NCBI GenBank assembly: GCA_051881315.1
Contig: JBJEPQ010000060.1
Coordinates: forward strand, 1-26,077
Origin: CAG-488 sp051881315
GTDB taxonomy: Bacteria > Bacillota > Clostridia > Oscillospirales > Acutalibacteraceae
Direction of reading: 5' to 3'
Length of the DNA stretch: 26,077 bases
Part shown: piece by piece, positions 14,883 through 22,555 of the stretch
Layout: each line of letters begins with the position of its first letter
Numbering within the stretch: the first letter of the stretch is position 1
Program-made: the position numbers and the translations under genes
Notes under the pieces: generated by a model
Seen by the model: the letters and a program-made list of their open reading frames with translations, nothing else
Databases searched by the model: none
What the model was told of the DNA's origin: nothing

Positions 14883-14939
14883 TGTATTCATCCTTTACTT
14901 AATGAAATGTTGCCGATAACAAGTCAGCATAACAACAGT

Positions 14940-14968
14940 ATTTTAATACATTTTTGTTTTTTTTACAA
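14940..14968 (-). promoter_or_regulatory. Promoter of the foldase gene
   Basis: Minus strand TTGTAA (14968-14963), 17 bases, TAAAAT (14945-14940), 58 bases before the start codon. The A/T-rich flank upstream of the -35 could act as an UP element. Confidence 0.7.
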
Positions 14969-15045
14969 GACCTAAACAATATTTTTTTCGTTTTATACGA
15001 TATTTTTTACAATTTATTTATATTTTCAGTATTGATTAAGATCAG

Positions 15046-15084
15046 AAAATGAAAAACCGCAACACATTTGATTTGCATTGCGGT
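15046..15084 (-). terminator. Terminator of the oxidoreductase-nagB operon
   Basis: Minus strand ACCGCAA (15084-15078), a 15-base partly paired loop, TTGCGGT (15062-15056), then TTTTCATTTT. It is placed 22 bases after the nagB stop. Confidence 0.85.
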
Positions 15085-15105
15085 GATTTACGGTTTAGTT
15101 TATAC

Positions 15106-15831
15106 TCAGTCGATAAGACTTGCCGCCGCCTTATCAAGCATGATGATTACATCCTTATGCTCGTTGAGAATTGAGCAGGGGATCTGCGGTGTGATCTCGC
15201 CCGAAACCATAGCCTTAATTGCCTTTGCTTTCTTTTCGCCGGTTGCGATGAGAAGAATTTTCTTTGAACGCATGATTGAGCCGATACCCATTGTCATTGC
15301 ATATCTCGGCATCGGAACGTCGCCGAAATACTGCTGATTGGAGTCGATCGTGCTCTGAGTGAGAGTGACCTTGAAAGCCTCGTCGGTAAATTTGTCGGCA
15401 GGCTCATTGAAGGCAATGTGACCGTTCGTGCCGATTCCGAGAAGCTGAAGATCAATTCCGCCGGCGGCCTTGATAGCCTCGGCATATCGCTTGCTTTCAG
15501 CGTCGCAGTCCTCTGCATTGCCGTCAAGGAAGTTCACATTCTCCTCCTTGATGTCAATGTGGTTAAAAAGATTTTCGTGCATAAAGGTGTAGTAGCTGTT
15601 CTTATCGTTCTTGTCAAGATCGCAGTATTCGTCAAGGTTAAAGGTTGTAACATCCTTGAAGCTGATCTCGCCGTTATTGTAAAGCTCGATAATTTTTTTG
15701 TATGTAGGAACGGGAGTTGCGCCCGTTGCAAGGCCGAGAACCGCATTCGGCTTCTGAGCGATCAGCGCCTTGTAAAGCTGAGCCGCCGCAACGGCAATTT
15801 CTTCGGCGTTGTTAAAGATTTTAATGTCCAT
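15106..15831 (-). CDS. nagB: Glucosamine-6-phosphate deaminase
   Basis: Cytoplasmic enzyme that converts glucosamine-6-phosphate to fructose-6-phosphate and ammonia, the entry of amino sugars into glycolysis. 241 residues, the length usual for Firmicutes NagB. Family marks are LGLATGATPVPTYKKI (phosphate loop), FNLDEYCDL (catalytic Asp, with the adjacent Glu), LGIGTNGHIAFNEP (catalytic His) and a Thr-Gly-Glu loop near the end (IATGEKKAKAI). GGAGG lies eight bases before the ATG. The gene is 23 bases downstream of a Gfo/Idh/MocA oxidoreductase with no terminator between, so the two form an operon. nagA is not in the window. Confidence 0.95.
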   Translation of the reverse strand: MDIKIFNNAEEIAVAAAQLYKALIAQKPNAVLGLATGATPVPTYKKIIELYNNGEISFKDVTTFNLDEYCDLDKNDKNSYYTFMHENLFNHIDIKEENVNFLDGNAEDCDAESKRYAEAIKAAGGIDLQLLGIGTNGHIAFNEPADKFTDEAFKVTLTQSTIDSNQQYFGDVPMPRYAMTMGIGSIMRSKKILLIATGEKKAKAIKAMVSGEITPQIPCSILNEHKDVIIMLDKAAASLID

Positions 15832-15854
15832 TGGTTTTTCCTCCGAAAGTATGA

Positions 15855-16922
15855 TTATAATGTAACTTCCTTACCCGAATCCGACGATCTGTAAATTGCG
15901 TCGAGGATTTTTGAAGTGACTATCGCCTTGTCGATGTGAGCCTGGTTCGGCTTTCTCGTTACAGCAGACTCAACAAACGATTCAATCTCTTTTCCGTAGT
16001 CGAAGCCTGTCGATTTGTAGTCAGGGGTAATTTCCGTAAGCATATCGCCCATTGTCGAATAGAGCTTGAATTTTCCGCCGTACTGCATTCTGATGCCGCC
16101 CTTAGTGCCGAGGAAATCAACGAAACACTCCTGTTCGCCGATATTCTGCGCCCACGCACCGTTGAGTGTGAGGGTGGCTTTATCCGTTCTGATAAGACCG
16201 GTTACAAAATCGTCAACATCATATGTTCCGTTTTTCCTGTCGCTCGTGTCGTCAGCCCACATGCCTGTGCAGACATAGTCCTCCATCGGTGTGCCGAGCT
16301 TGCAGTGCGCAACGCCGGAACAGGTGAGGGGAGCAGGCTCGCCGAGGCAGTAGAGAACAAGGTCAATGTAATGAACGCCCCAGTCTATAAGCACTCCGCC
16401 GCCGGAAACAGCCTTGGTGGTAAAATCTCCGCCGAGACCGGGAATGGAGCGGTGAGCACGGAAGCTGATATAAACCTGATAAACCTCGCCGAGAGTACCG
16501 TTCTCTATAAGCTCCTTTACCTTGTTGACGGAATCTACGAAACGGTTTACAACGCCGATAGAGAGCATCCTGCCCGTCTCATGGGCAACCTTCTGCATTT
16601 CGAGAGCCTCTGCAAGAGTTCTTGCCGCAGGCTTTTCGCAAAGCACGTCCTTGCCGTCTCTCATAAAGTCGATCGAGATCGGAGCGTGGAAATCGTTGTG
16701 AGTACAGACAGAAACGATGTCGATGTCATCGTGACCGAGTAGCTCTTTATAATTGTAAACTGCCTTGCCGCAGCCGTAGGTCTTGACGGCGGCGTCTGCA
16801 CGTTCGGGAATAATATCGCAGAAGTAACGCACCTCAACATTGTCAAGCTTGAGATAATTTGGTATATGCGAACGGGAAATATTTCCGCAGCCGATAACTG
16901 CTACACCGAGTTTTTTTGACAT
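15855..16922 (-). CDS. Gfo/Idh/MocA family NAD(P)-dependent oxidoreductase
   Basis: 355 residues. An N-terminal Rossmann domain binds NAD(P): VAVIGCGNISRSHIP near residue 6, then VCTHNDFHAPISI and the family-defining CEKPAARTL near 95. The C-terminal alpha/beta domain includes GGGVLIDWGVHYIDLVLYCL, with the catalytic-region Asp and His. Members oxidise or reduce sugars, inositols and glycosides; the exact substrate is not readable. Co-transcription with nagB suggests an amino sugar or a glycoside released from one. I place the start at the ATG (16922) rather than at the GTG (16931), because the GAGGTG site overlaps the latter. Confidence 0.9.
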   Translation of the reverse strand: MSKKLGVAVIGCGNISRSHIPNYLKLDNVEVRYFCDIIPERADAAVKTYGCGKAVYNYKELLGHDDIDIVSVCTHNDFHAPISIDFMRDGKDVLCEKPAARTLAEALEMQKVAHETGRMLSIGVVNRFVDSVNKVKELIENGTLGEVYQVYISFRAHRSIPGLGGDFTTKAVSGGGVLIDWGVHYIDLVLYCLGEPAPLTCSGVAHCKLGTPMEDYVCTGMWADDTSDRKNGTYDVDDFVTGLIRTDKATLTLNGAWAQNIGEQECFVDFLGTKGGIRMQYGGKFKLYSTMGDMLTEITPDYKSTGFDYGKEIESFVESAVTRKPNQAHIDKAIVTSKILDAIYRSSDSGKEVTL

Positions 16923-16952
16923 AATTGTCACCTCAAAAAAAGATTTATTTGT

Positions 16953-16981
16953 ATTTTAGCAAGTTTTACCTTAAAAGTAAA
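16953..16981 (-). promoter_or_regulatory. Promoter of the oxidoreductase-nagB operon
   Basis: Minus strand TTTACT (16981-16976), 17 bases, TAAAAT (16958-16953). The -35 matches four of six and the -10 five of six. The same TTTACT-N17-TAAAAT arrangement appears at 23903-23931. Confidence 0.6.
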
Positions 16982-17020
16982 GTATAAAAACGAAAAAATC
17001 ATTATTAAATCGCAAAATAT

Positions 17021-17044
17021 GGGACTGCGGCGAACCGCAGTCCC
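17021..17044 (-). terminator. Hairpin terminator of the lysine-riboswitch carrier gene
   Basis: Perfect GGGACTGCGG-TTCG-CCGCAGTCCC hairpin with a stable tetraloop, 19 bases after the stop. The following minus-strand sequence is A/T-rich (ATATTTTG) rather than a clean T run. It may end transcription or protect the 3' end. Confidence 0.75.
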
Positions 17045-17063
17045 GAATTGATATAAAACCTGC

Positions 17064-18821
17064 TTATACGTTTTCTTTTCCGTACTTCTTTACCATAGCC
17101 GCCTTCATTACAAAGAGGAATGCAACGGTAAGAACGATTCCGATCGGAAGCACGATATATGCCTTCTGAACGAAGCCGGAAACTATATACATAACGAACG
17201 AGATCGCCGCAACGGATATAGCGTACGGAAGCTGAGTTGAAACGTGGTTGAGGTGGTTGCACTGACCGCCGGCGGAGGACATGATAGTCGTATCCGAGAT
17301 CGGAGAGCAGTGGTCGCCGCAAACAGAACCTGCAAGGCAGGCAGACATACCGATTGTCTGAATTGCGCCTGAGGGGAAGATTGCGATAACGATGGGGATG
17401 AGAATACCGAAAGTACCCCATGAAGTACCTGTTGCAAAGGAAATGAAGCAGGCAACAAGGAAGATGATAGCCGGAAGGAAGTTCTGGAATTCTCCTGCAA
17501 CATCTGACATTACGTCGGCAACAAACGGCTTTGCGCCGAGTACAGCCGTGGTGTTTTTAAGAGACGTTGCGAATGTAAGAATGAGGATAGCCGGAACCAT
17601 GGCGATGAAGCCCTTGGGAATACACTCCATAGCTTCCTTGAAAGAAACGAGCTTTCTTGCACAAAGATAAATGATGGTGAATACAAGAGCAATGATACTG
17701 CCCCAGGGAAGACCGACCGTAGCGTCAGTGTTTGAAAAGGCCTCAACAAATCCGCTTCCGTCGAAAATTCCTCCGACATAAACGAGGGCGAAGACGCAGA
17801 CAGCGATAAGTACAATGATCGGAAGAACAAGGTCGAGAACCTTTCCGTTTGATGACGGATCGCTTTCTTCAACCTCTGCCTTATCTCCCGAGGTGTAAAG
17901 GTCGCCGTTCTTCTTTGCGTTCAGCTCATGAATTCTCATCGGGCCGTAGTCAAATTTCATAAGTGTAAGACCGATGATGAAAACAAAGGTAAGAAGTGAA
18001 TAGAAGTTAAACGGAATAGCTCTGATGAAAAGGGCAATTCCCTGTCCCTCATCGGCATATGAAGCAACTGCCGCCGCCCAAGAGGAAATAGGAGCGATCA
18101 TACAAATCGGAGCCGCCGTTGCGTCAATAAGGTAGGAAAGCTTAGCTCTCGAAACCTTATGTCCGTCTGTTACGGGACGCATAACGGAACCGACCGTAAG
18201 GCAGTTGAAGTAATCGTCAATAAAAATGAGCACACCGAGAACAAAGGTAGAGAGCATCGCACCCGAACGGGTTTTAATATGCTTCTGAGCCCATTTTCCG
18301 AAAGCCGCAGAGCCGCCCGCCTTGTTGACAAGGGCAACGATAACGCCGAGAACAACAAGGAAGATGAAAATACCCGCAGTTCCCGAAACAGCTTCAATCA
18401 GGCTGTCATTGACGAGAATATCCATCGTTTTGGTAAATACGAAGTCTGAACCGAGGATAGCTCCGGCAAGAATACCGATGAACAGGGAGCTGTAAACCTC
18501 CTTAGTGATGAGCGCAAGAGCGATAGCGATTATCGGGGGGACAAGAGCCCAGAAAGAAGCTCTGACTTCGCCCTCTCCGCCGCAGTTTTCGCACTCTGCG
18601 TCGTTAAGCACGCCTACACCGGAGCAAGCCGTGCAGTTTTTACCTGCATACTCCGCCGAGCCGCCGCAAACGGGACATTCAACCTCGTGAACAATTCCCG
18701 TTCCGTTACAGTCGGTACACTTAACCGTTGCAACAGAACCGTCTGTTACCTTGGCGATTGCGAGAACAGCGACTATGATGACGCAGGCGATCGCCAAAAT
18801 GATTTTCTTTGACTTTTTCAC
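17064..18821 (-). CDS. NhaC-superfamily carrier, probable lysine transporter, with extracellular CxxC repeat block
   Basis: 585 residues; multi-spanning carrier of the NhaC Na+/H+ antiporter superfamily (IFLVVLGVIVALVNKAGG, FIDDYFNCLTVGSVMRPVTD, IDATAAPICMIAPISSWAA, GTSWGTFGILIPI, DHCSPISDTTIMSSAGG). A lysine riboswitch controls it, and comparative genomics has proposed such NhaC relatives as lysine carriers ('LysW' type), so lysine import is more likely than plain Na+/H+ exchange. Unusually, a membrane anchor (residues 7-24) is followed by four CxxC units with Cys at 35/38, 49/52, 63/66 and 77/80. They are exactly 14 residues apart and three have the DnaJ zinc-finger form CxxCxGxG. The basic MKKSKK start predicts this block outside the cell. 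Start codon is GTG with AGGAGG seven bases upstream. Confidence 0.88.
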   Translation of the reverse strand: MKKSKKIILAIACVIIVAVLAIAKVTDGSVATVKCTDCNGTGIVHEVECPVCGGSAEYAGKNCTACSGVGVLNDAECENCGGEGEVRASFWALVPPIIAIALALITKEVYSSLFIGILAGAILGSDFVFTKTMDILVNDSLIEAVSGTAGIFIFLVVLGVIVALVNKAGGSAAFGKWAQKHIKTRSGAMLSTFVLGVLIFIDDYFNCLTVGSVMRPVTDGHKVSRAKLSYLIDATAAPICMIAPISSWAAAVASYADEGQGIALFIRAIPFNFYSLLTFVFIIGLTLMKFDYGPMRIHELNAKKNGDLYTSGDKAEVEESDPSSNGKVLDLVLPIIVLIAVCVFALVYVGGIFDGSGFVEAFSNTDATVGLPWGSIIALVFTIIYLCARKLVSFKEAMECIPKGFIAMVPAILILTFATSLKNTTAVLGAKPFVADVMSDVAGEFQNFLPAIIFLVACFISFATGTSWGTFGILIPIVIAIFPSGAIQTIGMSACLAGSVCGDHCSPISDTTIMSSAGGQCNHLNHVSTQLPYAISVAAISFVMYIVSGFVQKAYIVLPIGIVLTVAFLFVMKAAMVKKYGKENV

Positions 18822-18840
18822 AATAAAACCTCCTGCAATA

Positions 18841-18886
18841 AAAAATAAAAAACGACATGGTTCCGTATCTTCATACCAACCATGTC
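18841..18886 (-). terminator. Expression-platform terminator of the lysine riboswitch
   Basis: Minus strand GACATGGTT (18886-18878), loop of 15, AACCATGTC (18862-18854), then GTTTTTTATTTTTT. The competing antiterminator pairs TGTCAT (18906-18901) with ATGACA (18888-18883), and the ATGACA overlaps the terminator arm. The two forms cannot coexist, so lysine binding should end transcription before the GTG at 18821. Confidence 0.9.
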
Positions 18887-18898
18887 ATAACGACTATT

Positions 18899-19066
18899 AC
18901 ATGACAGCACTCCACATACAAGCTGTGACAGTACGTTACATATTCTGTAACGTCCCAGCTATGGTTCACAAGGCAGATCCCCACGCTTCGGCGGTCAATC
19001 TTTTCACTTTCTGTGTTGCCTTTCCTGCGAAAGCTACTTGTAAAGCACCGCACCTCCATCATCCGA
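18899..19066 (-). promoter_or_regulatory. Lysine riboswitch (L box) aptamer
   Basis: On the minus strand, most of the conserved L-box core is visible in order: GGAGGTGCGG, AAGTAG, a GGAAAGGC-containing arm, GACCGCCGAAGC, GGGATCTGCC, AGCTGGGA, the GTTACAGAATATGTAAC hairpin, ACTGTCACAG and GTGGAGTGCT. P1 forms between ATGATGG (19062-19056) and CTGTCAT (18907-18901), seven pairs with wobble. Its 3' strand is the same segment that the antiterminator uses, which gives the switch: lysine bound, P1 stable, terminator forms, gene off. It reports intracellular lysine to the NhaC-type carrier downstream. Confidence 0.95.
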
Positions 19067-19101
19067 GCTATTCTCGAAACCATATTCTGTTTTACAGTGC
19101 G

Positions 19102-19130
19102 ATTATAGCACCGTTGTAAAGCCGTGTCAA
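19102..19130 (-). promoter_or_regulatory. Consensus promoter of the lysine riboswitch
   Basis: Minus strand TTGACA (19130-19125), 17 bases, TATAAT (19107-19102): perfect sigma-A consensus in both boxes and spacer. A strong constitutive start fits control by premature termination. Confidence 0.95.
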
Positions 19131-19148
19131 CAATTATTTTATTTTTCA

Positions 19149-19196
19149 CAAAAAGAAATAACGGGCATGCACGGCAACAATCCGTGAATACCCGTT
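19149..19196 (-). terminator. Terminator of the tarI-tarJ operon
   Basis: Minus strand AACGGG-TATT-CACGG-loop-CCGTG-CATG-CCCGTT, then ATTTCTTTTT. Two stems with a symmetric internal loop; it starts 11 bases after the tarJ stop. Confidence 0.9.
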
Positions 19197-19206
19197 GAGC
19201 GTTGAT

Positions 19207-20250
19207 TCAGAATGATATTTTCATAATATTCTTGCCGAGTGCCGTGGACTTTGACTCCTCCTCGAATACGGCATAGTAATCCCTGATATTGTTGACCTCC
19301 CTGACGGAGAGCAAAAGAGTCTTGATATGCTCCCTGAATTCGGGGATAGTGAGAAGCTCGACCGCCTTTTCAAAGTCACAGCGGACGCTCCTTGTCGTTC
19401 CTCTGATGGAAATTCCGTGTTCCAGCACCATTCTTGTGTTGAGCGGCACATTGTCGTTCGCAACGCCCGAAAGAATGAGCTTTCCGCCGGAATAGAGCTT
19501 GTCGATCGCCTGATTTGCGGCGATGCCCGATGCGTTTCCGCCGACTGCTTCGATCGCAATCGACATTCTCGGCAGGGCTTCGATATCGTTTGAATAGTAA
19601 ACATTTGCAAAGTCAAATTTTTCAAGCTTTTCCTTGCTCAGTCCGACAATATTGACCTCACAGCCGAAACCGTATTTTGCAACGAGGGAGATGATATATC
19701 CCATTATTCCGTCGCCCCATACCGTAACGCTCTTAACGTTTTCACCCTCGGAAAAACCGGCTCTCCTAAGAGCACAGCAGCCGACGGAGATTAGCTCCGA
19801 AAAAACGGCTTCCTCACCGATCTCATCGGGTATCGGAATCATATATTCCTTATCAAGGTCGATAAGCTCCTTGGAAAAACCGTCATAGTTGCTTGAACAG
19901 AACTTTGATTCGGGACAGTAGTTGTCGAGCAGATGCGGATTGTCTCTTACGCAGACCTCGCATTTTGATCCGTCACATTCCGACCTGCGGCAGGGGAGAA
20001 GAACAACCCTCTGTCCGCTTTTGAATTCTCCGCTCTTGTCACGGACAACAACGCCCGTCGCCTCATGAATGAGACTCATCGGGAATTTTCTTTTGAGTAT
20101 ACTAAGGCTTCTGTTTCCGAGATAATAGCGGATATCCGCCTTGCAGACCGCCAGATAATCGGGACGGACGAGAACGTTTTCGTTTCTGATATCCTCAACA
20201 AATATTTCAAATCTCTTAGGTTCAGTAATTTTGTAACTTTTAGCGAACAA
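19207..20250 (-). CDS. tarJ: Ribitol-5-phosphate dehydrogenase / ribulose-5-phosphate reductase (TarJ-like)
   Basis: 347 residues; medium-chain (zinc) dehydrogenase family. With TarI it makes CDP-ribitol: TarJ reduces ribulose-5-phosphate to ribitol-5-phosphate using NADPH. Marks are AVCKADIRYYLGN (first zinc ligand region), SLIHEATGVVV (His-Glu), a Cys-rich lobe (CDGSKCEVC then NYC) for structural zinc, and the Rossmann segment VTVWGDGIMGYIISLVAKY. The assignment rests on pairing with the cytidylyltransferase 21 bases upstream, the classic tarIJ order, because the dehydrogenase family alone is broad. The apparent start codon is TTG at 20250, with AAAGGA ten bases upstream. Product would feed wall teichoic acid or a ribitol-containing polysaccharide. 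Confidence 0.85.
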   Translation of the reverse strand: MFAKSYKITEPKRFEIFVEDIRNENVLVRPDYLAVCKADIRYYLGNRSLSILKRKFPMSLIHEATGVVVRDKSGEFKSGQRVVLLPCRRSECDGSKCEVCVRDNPHLLDNYCPESKFCSSNYDGFSKELIDLDKEYMIPIPDEIGEEAVFSELISVGCCALRRAGFSEGENVKSVTVWGDGIMGYIISLVAKYGFGCEVNIVGLSKEKLEKFDFANVYYSNDIEALPRMSIAIEAVGGNASGIAANQAIDKLYSGGKLILSGVANDNVPLNTRMVLEHGISIRGTTRSVRCDFEKAVELLTIPEFREHIKTLLLSVREVNNIRDYYAVFEEESKSTALGKNIMKISF

Positions 20251-20271
20251 AATTTACCAGTCCTTTCTGCC

Positions 20272-20979
20272 TTATCTTCCGGCTCTGACAATGGATTTAA
20301 CAAGGAGGAGATCCTCCATTGTTGTGATTTTCATATTAAGCTTGTCGCCCATAGCCATACCGATCTTAACGCCTGCCGAAAGAACAAGTCCGCAGTCATC
20401 GGTCATTACGGGACGCTTATCCTCGGGGAGGGCAAAATAATCGTCATAAGCCTTTCTGACGATGGAGTATCTGAACGACTGGGGAGTCTGACCGAGATAA
20501 AGCTCCTTCCTCAGAGGAATGGAGTCGAGAGTTTTCTCGTCAAGGCTCTTGATAATGGTATCGTGAGCGGGAATAACGGTATCGCATGCGCCGAACTCCT
20601 TGACCTTTTCGATATTTTCGTTGATGATCTTCTGAGAAACAAGAGGTCTTGCGGCGTCATGGATAATGACATAATCATCTCCGCTGCACTCCGACTGAAT
20701 TGCGTTGAGAGCGTTGAGGGAGGATTCCTGACGTGACGCACCTGCGTCGGCGATCCAGCGAACCTTGCGGATGTCGTATTCCTTGAGCCAAACGGAAAGA
20801 TCGTCCTGCCATGCCTTGACGCAGACAACGCAGATTGCGTCTATCTTCTCGTTGATTTCAAAAGCCTCAAGAGTGTGAATGATTACGGGCTTGCCGTAGA
20901 TATCAATAAACTGCTTCGGACGGTCAACCATACCCATGCGGCTGCCCGAGCCTCCTGCAAGAACGATTGCGATATTCAT
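20272..20979 (-). CDS. tarI: Ribitol-5-phosphate cytidylyltransferase (TarI/IspD family)
   Basis: 235 residues from the ATG at 20979 (AGAGG eight bases upstream; an in-frame TTG at 21000 lies before the site and is rejected). The nucleotidyltransferase signature is intact: IVLAGGSGSRMG, then RPKQFIDIYGKPVIIHTLEAF, DAGASRQESSLNAL, IHDAARPLV, LGQTPQSFRY and DDCGLVL. IspD and TarI share this fold. The following gene is a TarJ-type dehydrogenase, so TarI (CTP plus ribitol-5-phosphate to CDP-ribitol) is favoured over a role in isoprenoid synthesis; no ispF neighbour is present. Driven by a consensus promoter. Confidence 0.87.
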   Translation of the reverse strand: MNIAIVLAGGSGSRMGMVDRPKQFIDIYGKPVIIHTLEAFEINEKIDAICVVCVKAWQDDLSVWLKEYDIRKVRWIADAGASRQESSLNALNAIQSECSGDDYVIIHDAARPLVSQKIINENIEKVKEFGACDTVIPAHDTIIKSLDEKTLDSIPLRKELYLGQTPQSFRYSIVRKAYDDYFALPEDKRPVMTDDCGLVLSAGVKIGMAMGDKLNMKITTMEDLLLVKSIVRAGR

Positions 20980-21014
20980 AAAGATTACCTCTATTCTCAA
21001 AAAATGTTTTCTAA

Positions 21015-21043
21015 ATTATACTATACCCGTTTTTATTTGTCAA
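21015..21043 (-). promoter_or_regulatory. Promoter of tarI-tarJ
   Basis: Minus strand TTGACA (21043-21038), 17 bases, TATAAT (21020-21015); both boxes perfect. It starts divergently from the MBOAT promoter 40 bases away, so the two operons could share control. Confidence 0.93.
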
Positions 21044-21081
21044 TAAACGGAGATTGGAGAAGTAAATTCATTTATTAACGG

Positions 21082-21110
21082 TTGAAATTATTTTTTTTAT
21101 ATTGTATAAT
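21082..21110 (+). promoter_or_regulatory. Promoter of the MBOAT-DHHW operon
   Basis: TTGAAA (21082-21087), 17 bases rich in T, TATAAT (21105-21110), 31 bases before the start codon. Confidence 0.85.
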
Positions 21111-21141
21111 AACAAATACTTGAACTTGAAGGAGGGTATAT

Positions 21142-22536
21142 ATGGTTTTCTCATCGACAACTTTTTTGTTTTTGTTTTTGCCTGTTGTTTTGATTGCATA
21201 TTATAATCCTTTCTTTAAATCCGTTGCAGTAAAAAATGCAATTCTTCTGATTTCGAGTATATTTTTCTATGCGTGGGGCGAGCCTGTTTATGTTCTTTTG
21301 ATGCTCGGCTCGGTGCTGATAAACTGGATTCTCGGACTTGTCATTGACAGGAACAGGGAGAATAAAAAGAGCAAGATCGCTCTTGTCGCCGCCGTTGCGG
21401 TAAATCTCGGAATTCTGTTTGTTTTTAAATATCTGACATTCACTCTTGAAAATATTAACGCTCTTCTGCATACCGATATAGATACTTTAAATATAACCCT
21501 GCCGATCGGTATTTCTTTCTTTACGTTTCAGGCAATGTCCTACGTTATCGACGTTTATCGGGCCGACGGAGAGGTGCAGAAAAATCCCTGCAACACCGCC
21601 CTCTATATTTCTTTCTTCCCTCAGCTTATTGCAGGTCCTATCGTTCGTTACCAGACTATTGCGGATCAGATCAGGGAAAGACACGAGAATTTTGACGACT
21701 TTACCAACGGAGCTTACCGATTCATGATAGGCTTCATAAAGAAAGTGCTTATTGCAAACAATGTCGCTATGATTGCCGACGGAATATTTGACAGCGAGGT
21801 CGGTTCCGTAGCCTCCGCATGGCTCGGTGCTATCGCCTATACACTTCAGATCTTCTTTGATTTTTCGGGCTACAGCGAAATGGCTATCGGTCTGGGCAAG
21901 ATGTTCGGCTTCACCTTCCTCGAAAACTTCGATTATCCCTATATATCCAAGTCCGTTTCCGAATTTTGGCGCAGATGGCATATATCTCTCGGTACATGGT
22001 TCAGGGATTATGTCTATTTTCCGCTCGGCGGCAGCAGGGTGAAGAAATCAAGACTTGTTTTCAATCTTTTCGTTGTCTGGACGCTGACGGGAATATGGCA
22101 CGGAGCCAACTGGACGTTTGTGCTCTGGGGCTTGTTCTACTTTGTTCTGCTTGCTGTCGAGAAGCTCACGGGCTTTACGAAAAAGCTCGGATTTGTCGGT
22201 CACATATATACGATGCTTGCCGTTATAATTGGTTGGGTGCTGTTCAGGTCGGATAATATCTCCTCCGCCTGGACGTTCCTCAAGGCTATGTTCGGCTTTG
22301 GCTCACTTCCGCTTTATGACAGCGACACAATTTTCTATCTTTCCAACTATAAGTTTTTCCTCATCTTCGGCATTGTTTGCTGTTTCCCGATTTTGCGTGC
22401 GATCAAGCAAAAGATCAAGTCGGGCAAAACGGTATTTACGGTTGCCGCAGGTATTGTTTTGATCGCATTGTTCCTGATCTCAATTACCTATACGATCAAG
22501 GGAACATACAACCCGTTTATTTACTTTAATTTCTGA
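21142..22536 (+). CDS. MBOAT family O-acyltransferase (AlgI/DltB-like)
   Basis: 464 residues, about ten membrane helices. Membrane-bound O-acyltransferases pass acyl groups (usually acetyl) across or onto extracellular polymers. Family marks: VFSSTTFLFLFLPVVLIAYY start, LPIGISFFTFQAMSYVIDVYR, FFPQLIAGPIVRY, the signature FWRRWHISLGTWFRDYVYFP near residue 275, and the catalytic His320 in GIWHGANWTFVLWG. Nearly all AlgI-type hallmarks are intact. The next gene encodes a DHHW/AlgX-like protein, its usual partner; tarIJ diverges upstream. This suggests O-acylation of a surface polymer. A DltB role is unlikely because dltA and dltC are absent. GGAGGG lies five bases before the ATG. Confidence 0.93.
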   Translation: MVFSSTTFLFLFLPVVLIAYYNPFFKSVAVKNAILLISSIFFYAWGEPVYVLLMLGSVLINWILGLVIDRNRENKKSKIALVAAVAVNLGILFVFKYLTFTLENINALLHTDIDTLNITLPIGISFFTFQAMSYVIDVYRADGEVQKNPCNTALYISFFPQLIAGPIVRYQTIADQIRERHENFDDFTNGAYRFMIGFIKKVLIANNVAMIADGIFDSEVGSVASAWLGAIAYTLQIFFDFSGYSEMAIGLGKMFGFTFLENFDYPYISKSVSEFWRRWHISLGTWFRDYVYFPLGGSRVKKSRLVFNLFVVWTLTGIWHGANWTFVLWGLFYFVLLAVEKLTGFTKKLGFVGHIYTMLAVIIGWVLFRSDNISSAWTFLKAMFGFGSLPLYDSDTIFYLSNYKFFLIFGIVCCFPILRAIKQKIKSGKTVFTVAAGIVLIALFLISITYTIKGTYNPFIYFNF

Positions 22537-22555
22537 TTTAAAGGTGGTGTATAAT

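Noticed and set aside
15936..16742. 268-residue ORF on the plus strand opposite the Gfo/Idh/MocA gene
   Set aside because: Antisense to a well-supported gene; its composition is that of a reverse-frame shadow.
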